Made by a program: the position numbers and the translations under genes. From assembly GCA_001627865.1 (NCBI GenBank), contig LUQO01000012.1:1-64000 (forward strand): a DNA stretch of 64,000 nt, in the 5' to 3' direction. Positions 17,330 to 24,745 of this stretch are shown one piece after another. Origin of the DNA: SAR324 cluster bacterium REDSEA-S27_B3. GTDB lineage: Bacteria; SAR324; NAC60-12. The notes under the pieces were generated by a model, which worked only from the letters and a program-made list of their open reading frames with translations, was not told the origin of the DNA and searched no databases. The first letter of the stretch is position 1. Each line of letters opens with the position of its first letter.

Positions 17330-19153
17330 TTAAAGCTTTGCGACCAGGCCGCTTGTGCGGCCAAAATTGGCAACAACAGAATTAGTTATGGCGACCGCTA
17401 TCTGCTGACGTGTCTTTGATTTCAATAGATTCCGTCTGTCTTTTTTATTGTTAAGATTTGCTATTTCCACCAAAACCGATGTGGGCACCTTACTGTAGCG
17501 GAGAACGGCAGGAAGTGTCTTTTTGCCTTTTCGATAAAGATAACCCCTGACTGCAGAAGAAACACGATGTGTACTAAGCTTCAACTTACGGAACTCATCA
17601 ATAACAACTTTGCCAAAGGATTTGCTGAGTTTTTCTGCATACAGATTATCACTTGGCTTGAAAGTTAATCTTGGACTATACTCCTTTCGCTTCTTGTATA
17701 TTTTATTTTTTAATCTAAATCCACCTCTACGCAATCGCCGATCAGGATAATACACCATTGCTCCTCTAAGTGAAGAGTGTAAAGCATCTCCATGAAGACT
17801 GATAAATATAATGTTTTCCTGCGGCACTTTTTTCTTTTTCAATTTCTGATAGATGTGGTTTACCAGATAAACACGCATATTTACACCAGTATGTGAGTTA
17901 CGATTTAGATATCTGGGGGTGACCAGCAGATGTTCATCTTCATCATGCCAATGTGATAAATATCGAATTGGTTTTTTTTGATTTGGATCAGAGAGAGTTG
18001 GATGTACTATAATTCCATGCTTTTTCAGCAGCCCGGAGATACGCTGACTTACATCGTATACCACTTCATCTTCGTAAATCAGATCTTTATTTTTCCTTGT
18101 TCCAGCAATTGCTCCTGGGTCACCTCCGCCGTGTCCGGAATCAAGGATTACATGTATTTTGTGAACATTTTTTTTGTTAGCAGAAGTTGATTTTTTTGCT
18201 ATAGACTTCTGTTGAATTTTTTTATGTTTAGCTTGTTTTTTCCAGGTCACTGACTTTGAGGACTTGCTTTTCTTATCCTCATTTTTCACAACTTTTTTGT
18301 TGGTAGTCCCTTTTTTATTATTTGCAAAATATTCTTCGCTCAGCAACTCCAAAGGAATTTTTATCTTCTGCCGGTTTTGAATTAGTTTCGCCTCAGAGAT
18401 TTTGTTTAATTTAAGTAATTCATTAGCAATCTGGTTTACTTCATCATTCAGGAGCCGTCCTGTAAAACGGATAACAACAGAAGAATAAAGAGTGTCTCCG
18501 GTTTGCATCTGATATTGCGCGTATAATTTTCCTGATTTGTCCTGTTTTAGTTTGAGAGGAGACTTTAATGCAACTTGGCGGAGTCTCAATTCCGGACTAA
18601 TCCATTTCCAGGGAATTTTAATAATGTCCCCTTTTTTGAGAACATTCCCATTTTTTCGCAGTTTATTGTAGCGCACTAAATTGCCTGCCTTGATTCCTTC
18701 TTTAGTGAATAAGCCGGCGATCATACTGGTTGTTTCCCAGTAATACGTAACACGATGCTGCCAAAACTTATTGGTGGCCTTGTCATTAACAAATGTGGCT
18801 TTGAGCGCGGAGCTGCGGATGTTGCCATTTATGACCTTAAGCGGAAAGGTAATGAAGCGATGCTGATATAAACGACGAGTTTTACTGTATTTACGGATTG
18901 TTTTCAGGCTTCTATATTCAGGCACAAGAACTCTTTTTGCCAAACTATAACCTCCTTCGCCCGGTTGCGGTTTAAGTTTTACCACCAGCCGGCTTCCATT
19001 CCAGCCGACAAGCATTTCAGACTGACTGGAATTTTTATGAGGTAAAGTAAAACTTTTCCAATTTGATTTTTTTGTGGATTTGGCGGAAGAATTCTCTGCA
19101 GCCGCCGTTAAACCCAGCAGAATAAATGCGAATATGATGAGTTTTATCTTCAT
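17330..19153 (-). CDS. N-acetylmuramoyl-L-alanine amidase with LysM-like N-terminal region
   Basis: Periplasmic peptidoglycan hydrolase. A signal peptide (about residues 1-24) is followed by a conserved N-terminal region shared with the next gene, then a LysM-like segment with MQTGDTLYSSVVIRFTG. A Lys/Ser-rich linker (about 285-330) leads to an Amidase_3 domain. The zinc and catalytic residues are present: DSGHGGGDPGA, the Glu in LIYEDEVVYDV, the His in ISLHGDA and the Glu in VLVEIANLNN. The amidase domain holds a longer insertion (PDRRLRRGGFRLKNKIYKKRKEY) that could be regulatory. It starts 3 bp after the paralogous LysM gene. Confidence 0.9.
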   Translation of the reverse strand: MKIKLIIFAFILLGLTAAAENSSAKSTKKSNWKSFTLPHKNSSQSEMLVGWNGSRLVVKLKPQPGEGGYSLAKRVLVPEYRSLKTIRKYSKTRRLYQHRFITFPLKVINGNIRSSALKATFVNDKATNKFWQHRVTYYWETTSMIAGLFTKEGIKAGNLVRYNKLRKNGNVLKKGDIIKIPWKWISPELRLRQVALKSPLKLKQDKSGKLYAQYQMQTGDTLYSSVVIRFTGRLLNDEVNQIANELLKLNKISEAKLIQNRQKIKIPLELLSEEYFANNKKGTTNKKVVKNEDKKSKSSKSVTWKKQAKHKKIQQKSIAKKSTSANKKNVHKIHVILDSGHGGGDPGAIAGTRKNKDLIYEDEVVYDVSQRISGLLKKHGIIVHPTLSDPNQKKPIRYLSHWHDEDEHLLVTPRYLNRNSHTGVNMRVYLVNHIYQKLKKKKVPQENIIFISLHGDALHSSLRGAMVYYPDRRLRRGGFRLKNKIYKKRKEYSPRLTFKPSDNLYAEKLSKSFGKVVIDEFRKLKLSTHRVSSAVRGYLYRKGKKTLPAVLRYSKVPTSVLVEIANLNNKKDRRNLLKSKTRQQIAVAITNSVVANFGRTSGLVAKL

Positions 19154-19156
19154 AAT

Positions 19157-20143
19157 TTAGCGCTGGGTGATGCTTTGTGTTTGAAACAAGTTGTCCGTTT
19201 GCTGCTGAAAATTGTCATTTAGTGGCAGGTTCTGTGGTGTAATCACATGTTCATCTACACTTGTTTCCTTATAATTACGGTAAATTCCAGGCACAGGATG
19301 CAAATATGCAGGTCGGATCCATTCCAAAGGAATTTTTATGTATTGGCCTGGTGAGAGGAGGCGTGCGTCAGTGAGCCCGTTCAAAACCAGTAAGTCTCTT
19401 GCATTTTGACTTCTGGCATAATGCTTTGTTTTTCCAATAAAACGGATTACGACAGAAGAATATAATGTGTCTCCTGGCTGAATTTGATAAAAAGCGAAGC
19501 GAAGTCCCGTATCATCTTTTTTGATGATAAGAGGATCCCGGACAGCCAAAGGTTCCAGTTCCAAGTCTGAGCGCAGGATGTTCCATGGAATGGTGAATTG
19601 TTCACCTTGTTTAAATACTTTCTGTGGTAAAATGTGCTTTCCGGACCTGGTAAAAGATTTAGCCAGTAATTCCGGAGTTTCCCATACATAAGTAACCTGA
19701 TGCAGCCAGCCTCCGGCTTCAACACGGTCATTTGGAAAAAGGGAGCGCAATGCTTCACCCTGAATTGCCCCAATCAGCAATTCAAATGGTATTGTTAAGT
19801 AACGTTTATGATTCAGAGGTCTGCCGTCGGTAATTTCTCGTATTCTAAGAAACTGATGCGAACCGTCCCTTAAAACACGTAAAGCGAGCTGGTATTCCCC
19901 TTCATTTTTTCTAGGCTTGAGCTGAACAAACAATGAGCCGACAGGATTCTCAATGTCTGGACTAAATGGCTGATTGTACCAACCAACCCGCATCTGATCA
20001 TGATGAGCAAATAAAAATGATGCAAGAGGCAGTGCTTCTCTTTCTATCAAATTTAATTCTGCCGCCTGAACTCCAGCGGGACTAATGGAGTTGATCAAAA
20101 AATAACAGCCAGCAAAAATTTCCAAGTAATATTTCCGTAACAT
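19157..20143 (-). CDS. Exported LysM protein, paralogue of the amidase N-terminal half
   Basis: A signal peptide is likely (residues about 1-27). The body aligns along its length with the first about 280 aa of the downstream amidase. Shared blocks include MRVGW/MLVGW, the pattern HQVTYVWETPELLAKSFT versus HRVTYYWETTSMIAGLFT, and PGDTLYSSVVIRFIG versus TGDTLYSSVVIRFTG. It ends after the LysM-like region and lacks an amidase domain. The pair looks like a tandem duplication with later loss or gain of the catalytic domain. It may bind peptidoglycan or partner with the amidase. Confidence 0.75.
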   Translation of the reverse strand: MLRKYYLEIFAGCYFLINSISPAGVQAAELNLIEREALPLASFLFAHHDQMRVGWYNQPFSPDIENPVGSLFVQLKPRKNEGEYQLALRVLRDGSHQFLRIREITDGRPLNHKRYLTIPFELLIGAIQGEALRSLFPNDRVEAGGWLHQVTYVWETPELLAKSFTRSGKHILPQKVFKQGEQFTIPWNILRSDLELEPLAVRDPLIIKKDDTGLRFAFYQIQPGDTLYSSVVIRFIGKTKHYARSQNARDLLVLNGLTDARLLSPGQYIKIPLEWIRPAYLHPVPGIYRNYKETSVDEHVITPQNLPLNDNFQQQTDNLFQTQSITQR

Positions 20144-20323
20144 ACTTACTGTGAATTATATTATGTATTTATTTGAACCAAGCCTGTTGTACTCCAAAAA
20201 CACTACCTTTATGCCAATTCTGGTAAAACAAGGTCCCGCTTAATACACAACAAAAACTGTGCCAGTTAGTTCATTGACAGAAAACAGAAGTAATGGAGAG
20301 CAAAATGTTAATAGGAGGTGAGG

Positions 20324-20422
20324 ATGAAAACTAACTGTTTGAATAGTGCGAAAGATTTTTCAAGTCTGGCAAAAATGGTTTGTACCAGTGAAAAACCGTG
20401 GAATGTTGGGAGGAAATATTGA
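20324..20422 (+). CDS. Candidate 32-aa small protein
   Basis: The ORF encodes MKTNCLNSAKDFSSLAKMVC and then TSEKPWNVGRKY. It is preceded by AATAGGAGGTGAGG immediately before the ATG, which contains a perfect AGGAGGT Shine-Dalgarno sequence at short spacing. It is too short for the ORF track. The peptide has two cysteines and no membrane segment. It matches no family I know. The strong ribosome-binding site in an otherwise empty region is the main reason to list it, and a chance ORF cannot be excluded. Confidence 0.35.
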   Translation: MKTNCLNSAKDFSSLAKMVCTSEKPWNVGRKY

Positions 20423-20614
20423 TTAATTAATTTACGAAAAATAGAAACATATTTTTCGCATTTTCTTTAGGGAGGGTGATGATTGTATTTAATAAGTAAC
20501 AGAGTTTCTTAAAACATGTTAAAAGGTTATATTGCAATAAAACACTACGTACAGTATTGATTCTTTTCAGACGCAAATCAAGGAAAGAAAAACTTATAAA
20601 CCCCTGTTCCAACT

Positions 20615-20648
20615 TACCAACCGTGCTTTAGACAAAGCCTGGTTGGTA
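20615..20648. terminator. Strong two-part hairpin
   Basis: TACCAACC (20615-20622) pairs perfectly with GGTTGGTA (20641-20648). Inside, GCTTT pairs with AAAGC around the 4-base loop AGAC, separated by a 2x2 internal loop. It could end transcription of the plus-strand small ORF or of the minus-strand 102-aa gene. Only a partly T-rich stretch (TTTGGTATATTT) follows on the plus strand, so the terminator reading is tentative. A structured RNA or protein-binding site is the alternative. Confidence 0.45.
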
Positions 20649-20681
20649 TTTGGTATATTTAGAGAAACAGCGGTCAGATGA

Positions 20682-20990
20682 TCATGTGACTGATCCACTC
20701 GGATTAGTTTCATAATCCTTGTTTTCCCAACAATCCCATGAATCATCCACCAAGGACCCCATTCCCAGACGAGAATCAGGCTCTACGTTTGCCCGAAAGA
20801 CGTCTTTATGAGCATTCTCTGAATTCTTTGAAGACTTTTCAATTTCACCACCTTTTGCAAGGAATGCCTTTGTTGCAAGTTCAATATCTTCACTTGTTGG
20901 AAGTCCTTTGGCAGAATTTTTACCGCTTTTCCCCTTAATTTTCCTTCCTGAACCAAAACGGTTACTATGTCTATTAAATATTTTATTCAT
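20682..20990 (-). CDS. Small hydrophilic hypothetical protein
   Basis: 102 aa, family not recognised. The N-terminal 30 aa are very basic (NRHSNRFGSGRKIKGKSGKNSAKG), the middle contains a helix-like LPTSEDIELATKAFLAKGGEIEK, and the C-terminus is acidic. There is no signal peptide or membrane segment. A GGAG ribosome-binding site lies 4 bases before the ATG, which supports a real gene. The charge split suggests a nucleic-acid-associated protein, but that is a guess. Confidence 0.55.
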   Translation of the reverse strand: MNKIFNRHSNRFGSGRKIKGKSGKNSAKGLPTSEDIELATKAFLAKGGEIEKSSKNSENAHKDVFRANVEPDSRLGMGSLVDDSWDCWENKDYETNPSGSVT

Positions 20991-21163
20991 ATCACTCCAT
21001 CATTCATTAACATCTAATTCTTTTGGCAAATATGTTATCAAAAATTCTTGCTTTTGTAAAGTTAAAAAAGCAAAATATTTTTGAAAAATGAGGATGGAAT
21101 TCTAATAACAGTAGATAATAAAATTCAGACAGGCTGATTATTTTATAATAGATTTATCCTTTT

Positions 21164-21460
21164 TTATCTGAAATGATTCAGGTATTTTTCCCACTCCATT
21201 GGCAGTAAATTTTTTTTCATGTTATTACAGGATTTGCAACACGGGACTAAATTAGATTTTATGCTACGTCCGCCACGAGCAAGCGGTACGATGTGATCCA
21301 TAGTAAGTTTTCGTGCGGGAGTGATGGTTTTGCAATAATAACATATATTGCAGGCTCTTCTGTTTTTCCACCATTGAGATTGCCTGAGTTCTCTGGCTTT
21401 CTGTTTTTCACGGCGGATAACATGCGGATCAGATTCGCTATGCCAATCATCAATTTGCAT
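21164..21460 (-). CDS. HNH endonuclease, small
   Basis: 98-aa protein with a near-complete HNH fold: CYYC, then LTMDHIVPLARGGRSIKSNLVPCCKSCNNMKKN. The two CxxC pairs form a structural zinc site, and the Asp-His of TMDHIVP and the Asn of KSNLVP fit the catalytic core. Its ATG overlaps the TAA of tolB by one base (TAATG), so translation is probably coupled. It could be a free-standing nuclease for repair or restriction. Its place in a tol unit is unexplained. Confidence 0.85.
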   Translation of the reverse strand: MQIDDWHSESDPHVIRREKQKARELRQSQWWKNRRACNICYYCKTITPARKLTMDHIVPLARGGRSIKSNLVPCCKSCNNMKKNLLPMEWEKYLNHFR

Positions 21461-22809
21461 TAAAACCTTCTAGGAGTCCAGTTGGGGGAGCCTTCCTCAA
21501 AATCTTTTGGTGTACGGGTTAAACGTCTTCGTCCGGAACCATCAACAAACATTACATACAATTTATCCTTTCCGGTTGAAGAAGATACATAAACTATTTG
21601 ACGGCCATCAGGAGACCAGGAAGGCTGTTCTGAATTGTATCGTCCCCTGGTTAGAGAGTGATCTTCACCAGTAAACGGATCCATCAAATGAATTTGGCTG
21701 TAACCATATCTGTATTTGGAATAAGCGATGAGCGTACCATCCGGAGACCAAACAGGATCACTGCTGCTTCCTCGGCCAAATGTTAGTTGAAACGGAATTT
21801 TTGTGCCCAGTTGTAAAATAAATATTTGCTCATGACCTTTGCGGTCTGAAACGAAAATCAATTGCTGATTATCCGGAGATAAATCTGGAACTGTGTCTAT
21901 GGCTTTGTGAGTTGTGAGCCGTGTTTCCTTTCTCTTTCGTCTGTCAAAGGTATACAAATCCGTGTTGCCCTTACGGCTGAGCGTCACAATCAACTTTTGT
22001 CCACTGGAAAACCATGCGCCGCCGCTTACACTTAAAAAATTATTTGAAACAAGCGCTCCGGAGTTGTTTGAGTTAAGCAGCACAACAGGATGATTCTTTA
22101 GATTAAGATCATCGTAAATGATAGAGGTCCCTCTGCGGCTTAATGTTGTGTAAACTATGGCATCACCTTGAGGATTCCATTTCGGCAGCAAACTTATATT
22201 TGGATTGCGGGAAATTGCGGCAAGCTTTTTCCCGTGTGTATTGACTCGAGCAATTATTTTACGACGCTTAGGTTGTTTGAGAGTAAAAGCAATTGTGCTG
22301 CCTAAAACTCCTTCACGTCCGGTTAGCTGAGCTGACAAATCGTTGATCAATTTCATCAAGTTTGATTCGCGGAAACGACCCTTCCGCAATGTTAATGCTA
22401 GTGGAAACAACTCCACCCCGTTGTTATCCGCCACAGTCAACATTAATTGCTTTGAGATTAATGTGCCTGAATTTGAATTATTGCGTTTCAACTCCAGGAT
22501 AATTTTCATATCCACATCATCTCCGCCTGCAGTCCGGCAACTTTTATATCGGGAATTTGTCACCAGAAACACACCGCTCCAACAAAGGTTACGATCAATA
22601 ATTCTTAACCATCGACTGGCTGCGGATTGTTCAGAGAAACTCTTCTCTGAAATCAAAGCTACACTAAAACGAGCAAATCCAAGTCCACTGATTACAATTT
22701 CCTCACTGGAATATGTTTGTGCACGTGCATCAGAAGAGAAAAAAATAAAGAAAACCGGTAAGAAAAAACGCAGATACCGAGCTGCAAGAAAATTCATTAT
22801 TAAGGGCAT
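21460..22809 (-). CDS. tolB: Tol-Pal system protein TolB
   Basis: Periplasmic beta-propeller that links Pal and outer-membrane partners to TolA. A signal peptide (about residues 1-30, ending SSDARA) is followed by the TolB N-terminal domain and then WD40-like PD40 repeats. Clear repeats are NPNISLLPKWNPQGDAIVYTT, DTVPDLSPDNQQLIFVSDR, SSDPVWSPDGTLIAYSK and SEQPSWSPDGRQIVYVSS. The 449-aa length fits. It follows the TolA/TonB-like gene by 22 bp, while tolQ, tolR and pal lie about 14 kb away. Confidence 0.93.
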   Translation of the reverse strand: MPLIMNFLAARYLRFFLPVFFIFFSSDARAQTYSSEEIVISGLGFARFSVALISEKSFSEQSAASRWLRIIDRNLCWSGVFLVTNSRYKSCRTAGGDDVDMKIILELKRNNSNSGTLISKQLMLTVADNNGVELFPLALTLRKGRFRESNLMKLINDLSAQLTGREGVLGSTIAFTLKQPKRRKIIARVNTHGKKLAAISRNPNISLLPKWNPQGDAIVYTTLSRRGTSIIYDDLNLKNHPVVLLNSNNSGALVSNNFLSVSGGAWFSSGQKLIVTLSRKGNTDLYTFDRRKRKETRLTTHKAIDTVPDLSPDNQQLIFVSDRKGHEQIFILQLGTKIPFQLTFGRGSSSDPVWSPDGTLIAYSKYRYGYSQIHLMDPFTGEDHSLTRGRYNSEQPSWSPDGRQIVYVSSSTGKDKLYVMFVDGSGRRRLTRTPKDFEEGSPNWTPRRF

Positions 22810-22831
22810 CAGTTAATTTAACATCCTCACA

Positions 22832-24196
22832 TCAATTCTGTGGAGCCTGAATTTTAATCGAGACAATATATGGGGGATTTTCCGCTAAAGCTTTTGGCAG
22901 AGGATCCAGCACAGCATTTCGCACAGCAAGTTCTGCTGCCTTATCAAAGGCCGAGGATCCGCTGGATTCTTTTATTTCATGGTAAATAATTTCTCCTTTC
23001 GCATCTATATTGAGCAGGATTCTGACAAAAAAATTCGAAGAATAGCTCCCAAGTTTTGGAATAATCCGTGTTCTTATGTGCAGATTATATTCCTCTCCAG
23101 CAAGCTGAGCCAATTTTTTACGCTGCAAGTAACTGGTATTAGGAATCTCATTTAATTTCTGTTCATCATCCTGTTCAAGAATTCCTATATCCGGAAGATT
23201 ATCATCAATTTTTACTTCTTGTGGAAATATTTCCTCCAGTGTGGTTTCAGATTTGACAGAAGGTTTAATTGGAGCAATTACTGGAATTTCAGGCAAAGAA
23301 GGCTGGGATTTTTTTGGCAACTTTTCAAACTGTAGCTCTTTTGGTTTTGAAAACTCAGGTGTGCTTAATTTTTTCGGCTCAATCTTTACAAGTGGACTTT
23401 CAGCTTCTTTGGAAAAAGACTGCATTGATTTTGGCAGTTCCTGAACAGGAATCTCTACCGGTTTGGAAAACTTAGGTGTACTCAGTTTTCTTGGTAGAAT
23501 ATTTTTCATTTCAATCTTTGGTAACTCAATCTGACTTGGCGATAGCCTTGATCTTTTAGAAGTCAAAGGCGAAAGAGGTACAGGGTCTTTGCTCACCTTT
23601 GGCAGTTTCTGAATTGAGTCTGACAATTTTGGAGGTGAAAGCAAAGGTTTCTTAGGAATCTTTATTTTTTGCAGTTTTGGTACACTTGCTTGTTTTTTTT
23701 CAGGCAGTGAAGGTTTCAACTTTGGTTGTGACATTTTAAGACGTGGTGCTTCCGGTTGAGATAAAGCCGGTTTTGGAACAGATGAATTTTTTATAGAATC
23801 TTGAATGACGGGTTTCTTCAACAAAGGCTGTTTGGAAACAGGTTTTATCGTTTTTTTTGGCAGCCTGGCATCAAGTTTATTCATTACCGGCTTCTCAACA
23901 GTACTTTTTGTTTTACTAATTGGAGTCGTGCGCTTGGGTGGGAGTTTAGCATAACGGACACCTATTTTTGCTCTAATCGGCGGTGGTTCAGGCACCCACA
24001 TCTCAGAGAACACTCCAATCATTACCACCAGAACAAAATGAAGCAGCACTGAGCCTATAAACAGCAATGAAAAAAGTCCTTGATCGTAGGGTAAAATCAG
24101 TTTTTCAAAATTACTGAGATTTCTTGATGAAGAAGGGAATCCGGCTGGAATACCGGGAAAACCAACAAAATTTCCTATTTTTTGAAAAAAATTCAT
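22832..24196 (-). CDS. tolA: TolA/TonB-like energy-transducing protein
   Basis: Likely the TolA of the Tol-Pal system. An N-terminal cytoplasmic stretch of about 40 aa precedes one TM helix (LFSLLFIGSVLLHFVLVVMIGVF, about 41-65). A very long Pro/Lys/Ser-rich periplasmic region follows (about 75-330) with many KPxLxxP-like and PKLSTPEFSKP-like repeats. The last about 85 aa form a TonB_C-like domain (FVRILLNIDAKGEIIYHEIKESSGSSAFDKAAELAVRNA). Adjacency to tolB supports TolA over TonB, but the C-terminal domain alone cannot decide. Confidence 0.8.
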   Translation of the reverse strand: MNFFQKIGNFVGFPGIPAGFPSSSRNLSNFEKLILPYDQGLFSLLFIGSVLLHFVLVVMIGVFSEMWVPEPPPIRAKIGVRYAKLPPKRTTPISKTKSTVEKPVMNKLDARLPKKTIKPVSKQPLLKKPVIQDSIKNSSVPKPALSQPEAPRLKMSQPKLKPSLPEKKQASVPKLQKIKIPKKPLLSPPKLSDSIQKLPKVSKDPVPLSPLTSKRSRLSPSQIELPKIEMKNILPRKLSTPKFSKPVEIPVQELPKSMQSFSKEAESPLVKIEPKKLSTPEFSKPKELQFEKLPKKSQPSLPEIPVIAPIKPSVKSETTLEEIFPQEVKIDDNLPDIGILEQDDEQKLNEIPNTSYLQRKKLAQLAGEEYNLHIRTRIIPKLGSYSSNFFVRILLNIDAKGEIIYHEIKESSGSSAFDKAAELAVRNAVLDPLPKALAENPPYIVSIKIQAPQN

Positions 24197-24213
24197 TTTT
24201 TTCTTGTCAAGCC

Positions 24214-24240
24214 TTGACTAATTTTTCAAATAACTATAAT
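24214..24240 (+). promoter_or_regulatory. Candidate promoter for the HU gene
   Basis: TTGACT (24214-24219) is followed by a perfect TATAAT (24235-24240). The 15-base spacer is shorter than ideal. It points toward the HU gene, 145 bp downstream, and away from the divergent tolA-like gene. Confidence 0.4.
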
Positions 24241-24384
24241 TCTTGTATCGTCAATGATAATTGTTGTTATGTAACCATTGATATAATCTGAGTTGCAAAG
24301 TTGCATTTCAGGTTTTGAAAAATCAAAGATAGTTGTGTTTTTTACCCGGCAAACTGTCTAATTTGTTAATCTTTTTACAGGAAA

Positions 24385-24666
24385 ATGACTATGACTAAAT
24401 CTGACCTTATTGATGCTATCGCAGCAGACACCGGTCTGACAAAGGCTGACGCAGACCGTTGTTTAAAGTCTTTCACTTCAAATGTTGAAAGTGCGCTGAA
24501 AAGAGGTGACTCTCTTACATTGATAGGATTTGGCACATTCTCTGTGTCAAATCGTGCAGCACGTACTGGACGTAATCCTCAAAATCCATCTCAAATTATA
24601 AACATTCCAGCATCAAGAAGCGCTAAATTCAAAGCAGGCAGTAAATTGAAAAGCGCTTTAAACTAA
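24385..24666 (+). CDS. hup: HU-family DNA-binding protein
   Basis: Nucleoid-associated DNA-bending protein, 93 aa. The family pattern MTKSDLIDAIAADTGLTKADADRCLKSF and the beta-arm region LIGFGTFSVSNRAARTGRNPQ are clear. The arm carries the usual GRNPQ and the Pro of NIPAS. A nearby ATG two codons earlier in frame (ATGACTATGACT) makes the exact start ambiguous by two residues. It is monocistronic and convergent with mrcA. Confidence 0.95.
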   Translation: MTMTKSDLIDAIAADTGLTKADADRCLKSFTSNVESALKRGDSLTLIGFGTFSVSNRAARTGRNPQNPSQIINIPASRSAKFKAGSKLKSALN

Positions 24667-24681
24667 AAAGTAGTTTCGCAG

Positions 24682-24716
24682 GGTTCAAGGTTTCAAAAAT
24701 ATTACCCCCTTGAACC
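24682..24716. terminator. Inverted repeat between convergent HU and PBP1A genes
   Basis: GGTTCAAGG (24682-24690) and CCTTGAACC (24708-24716) form a perfect 9-bp stem around a 17-base loop, midway between two convergent stop codons. The position fits a bidirectional terminator. No clear U-run follows on either strand, so rho-independent termination is uncertain. Confidence 0.45.
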
Positions 24717-24745
24717 TTGCTGCACATGCTTCACTTTACTTCCGT

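Larger units (their letters stand above)
20144..20681. other. 538-bp gap with a candidate small ORF and a strong hairpin
   Basis: This is the longest protein-poor stretch of the window. It contains only a 32-codon plus-strand ORF with a consensus ribosome-binding site and a two-part hairpin near its right end, both listed separately. The 61-aa minus-strand ORF in the track here lacks a convincing ribosome-binding site and protein-like composition. Confidence 0.6.

Noticed and set aside
20427-20612. 61-aa minus-strand ORF in the 538-bp gap
   Set aside because: It has no convincing ribosome-binding site and its composition reflects AT-rich DNA.
22343-22816. 157-aa plus-strand ORF
   Set aside because: It is antisense to tolB, whose signal peptide and N-terminal domain are clear.
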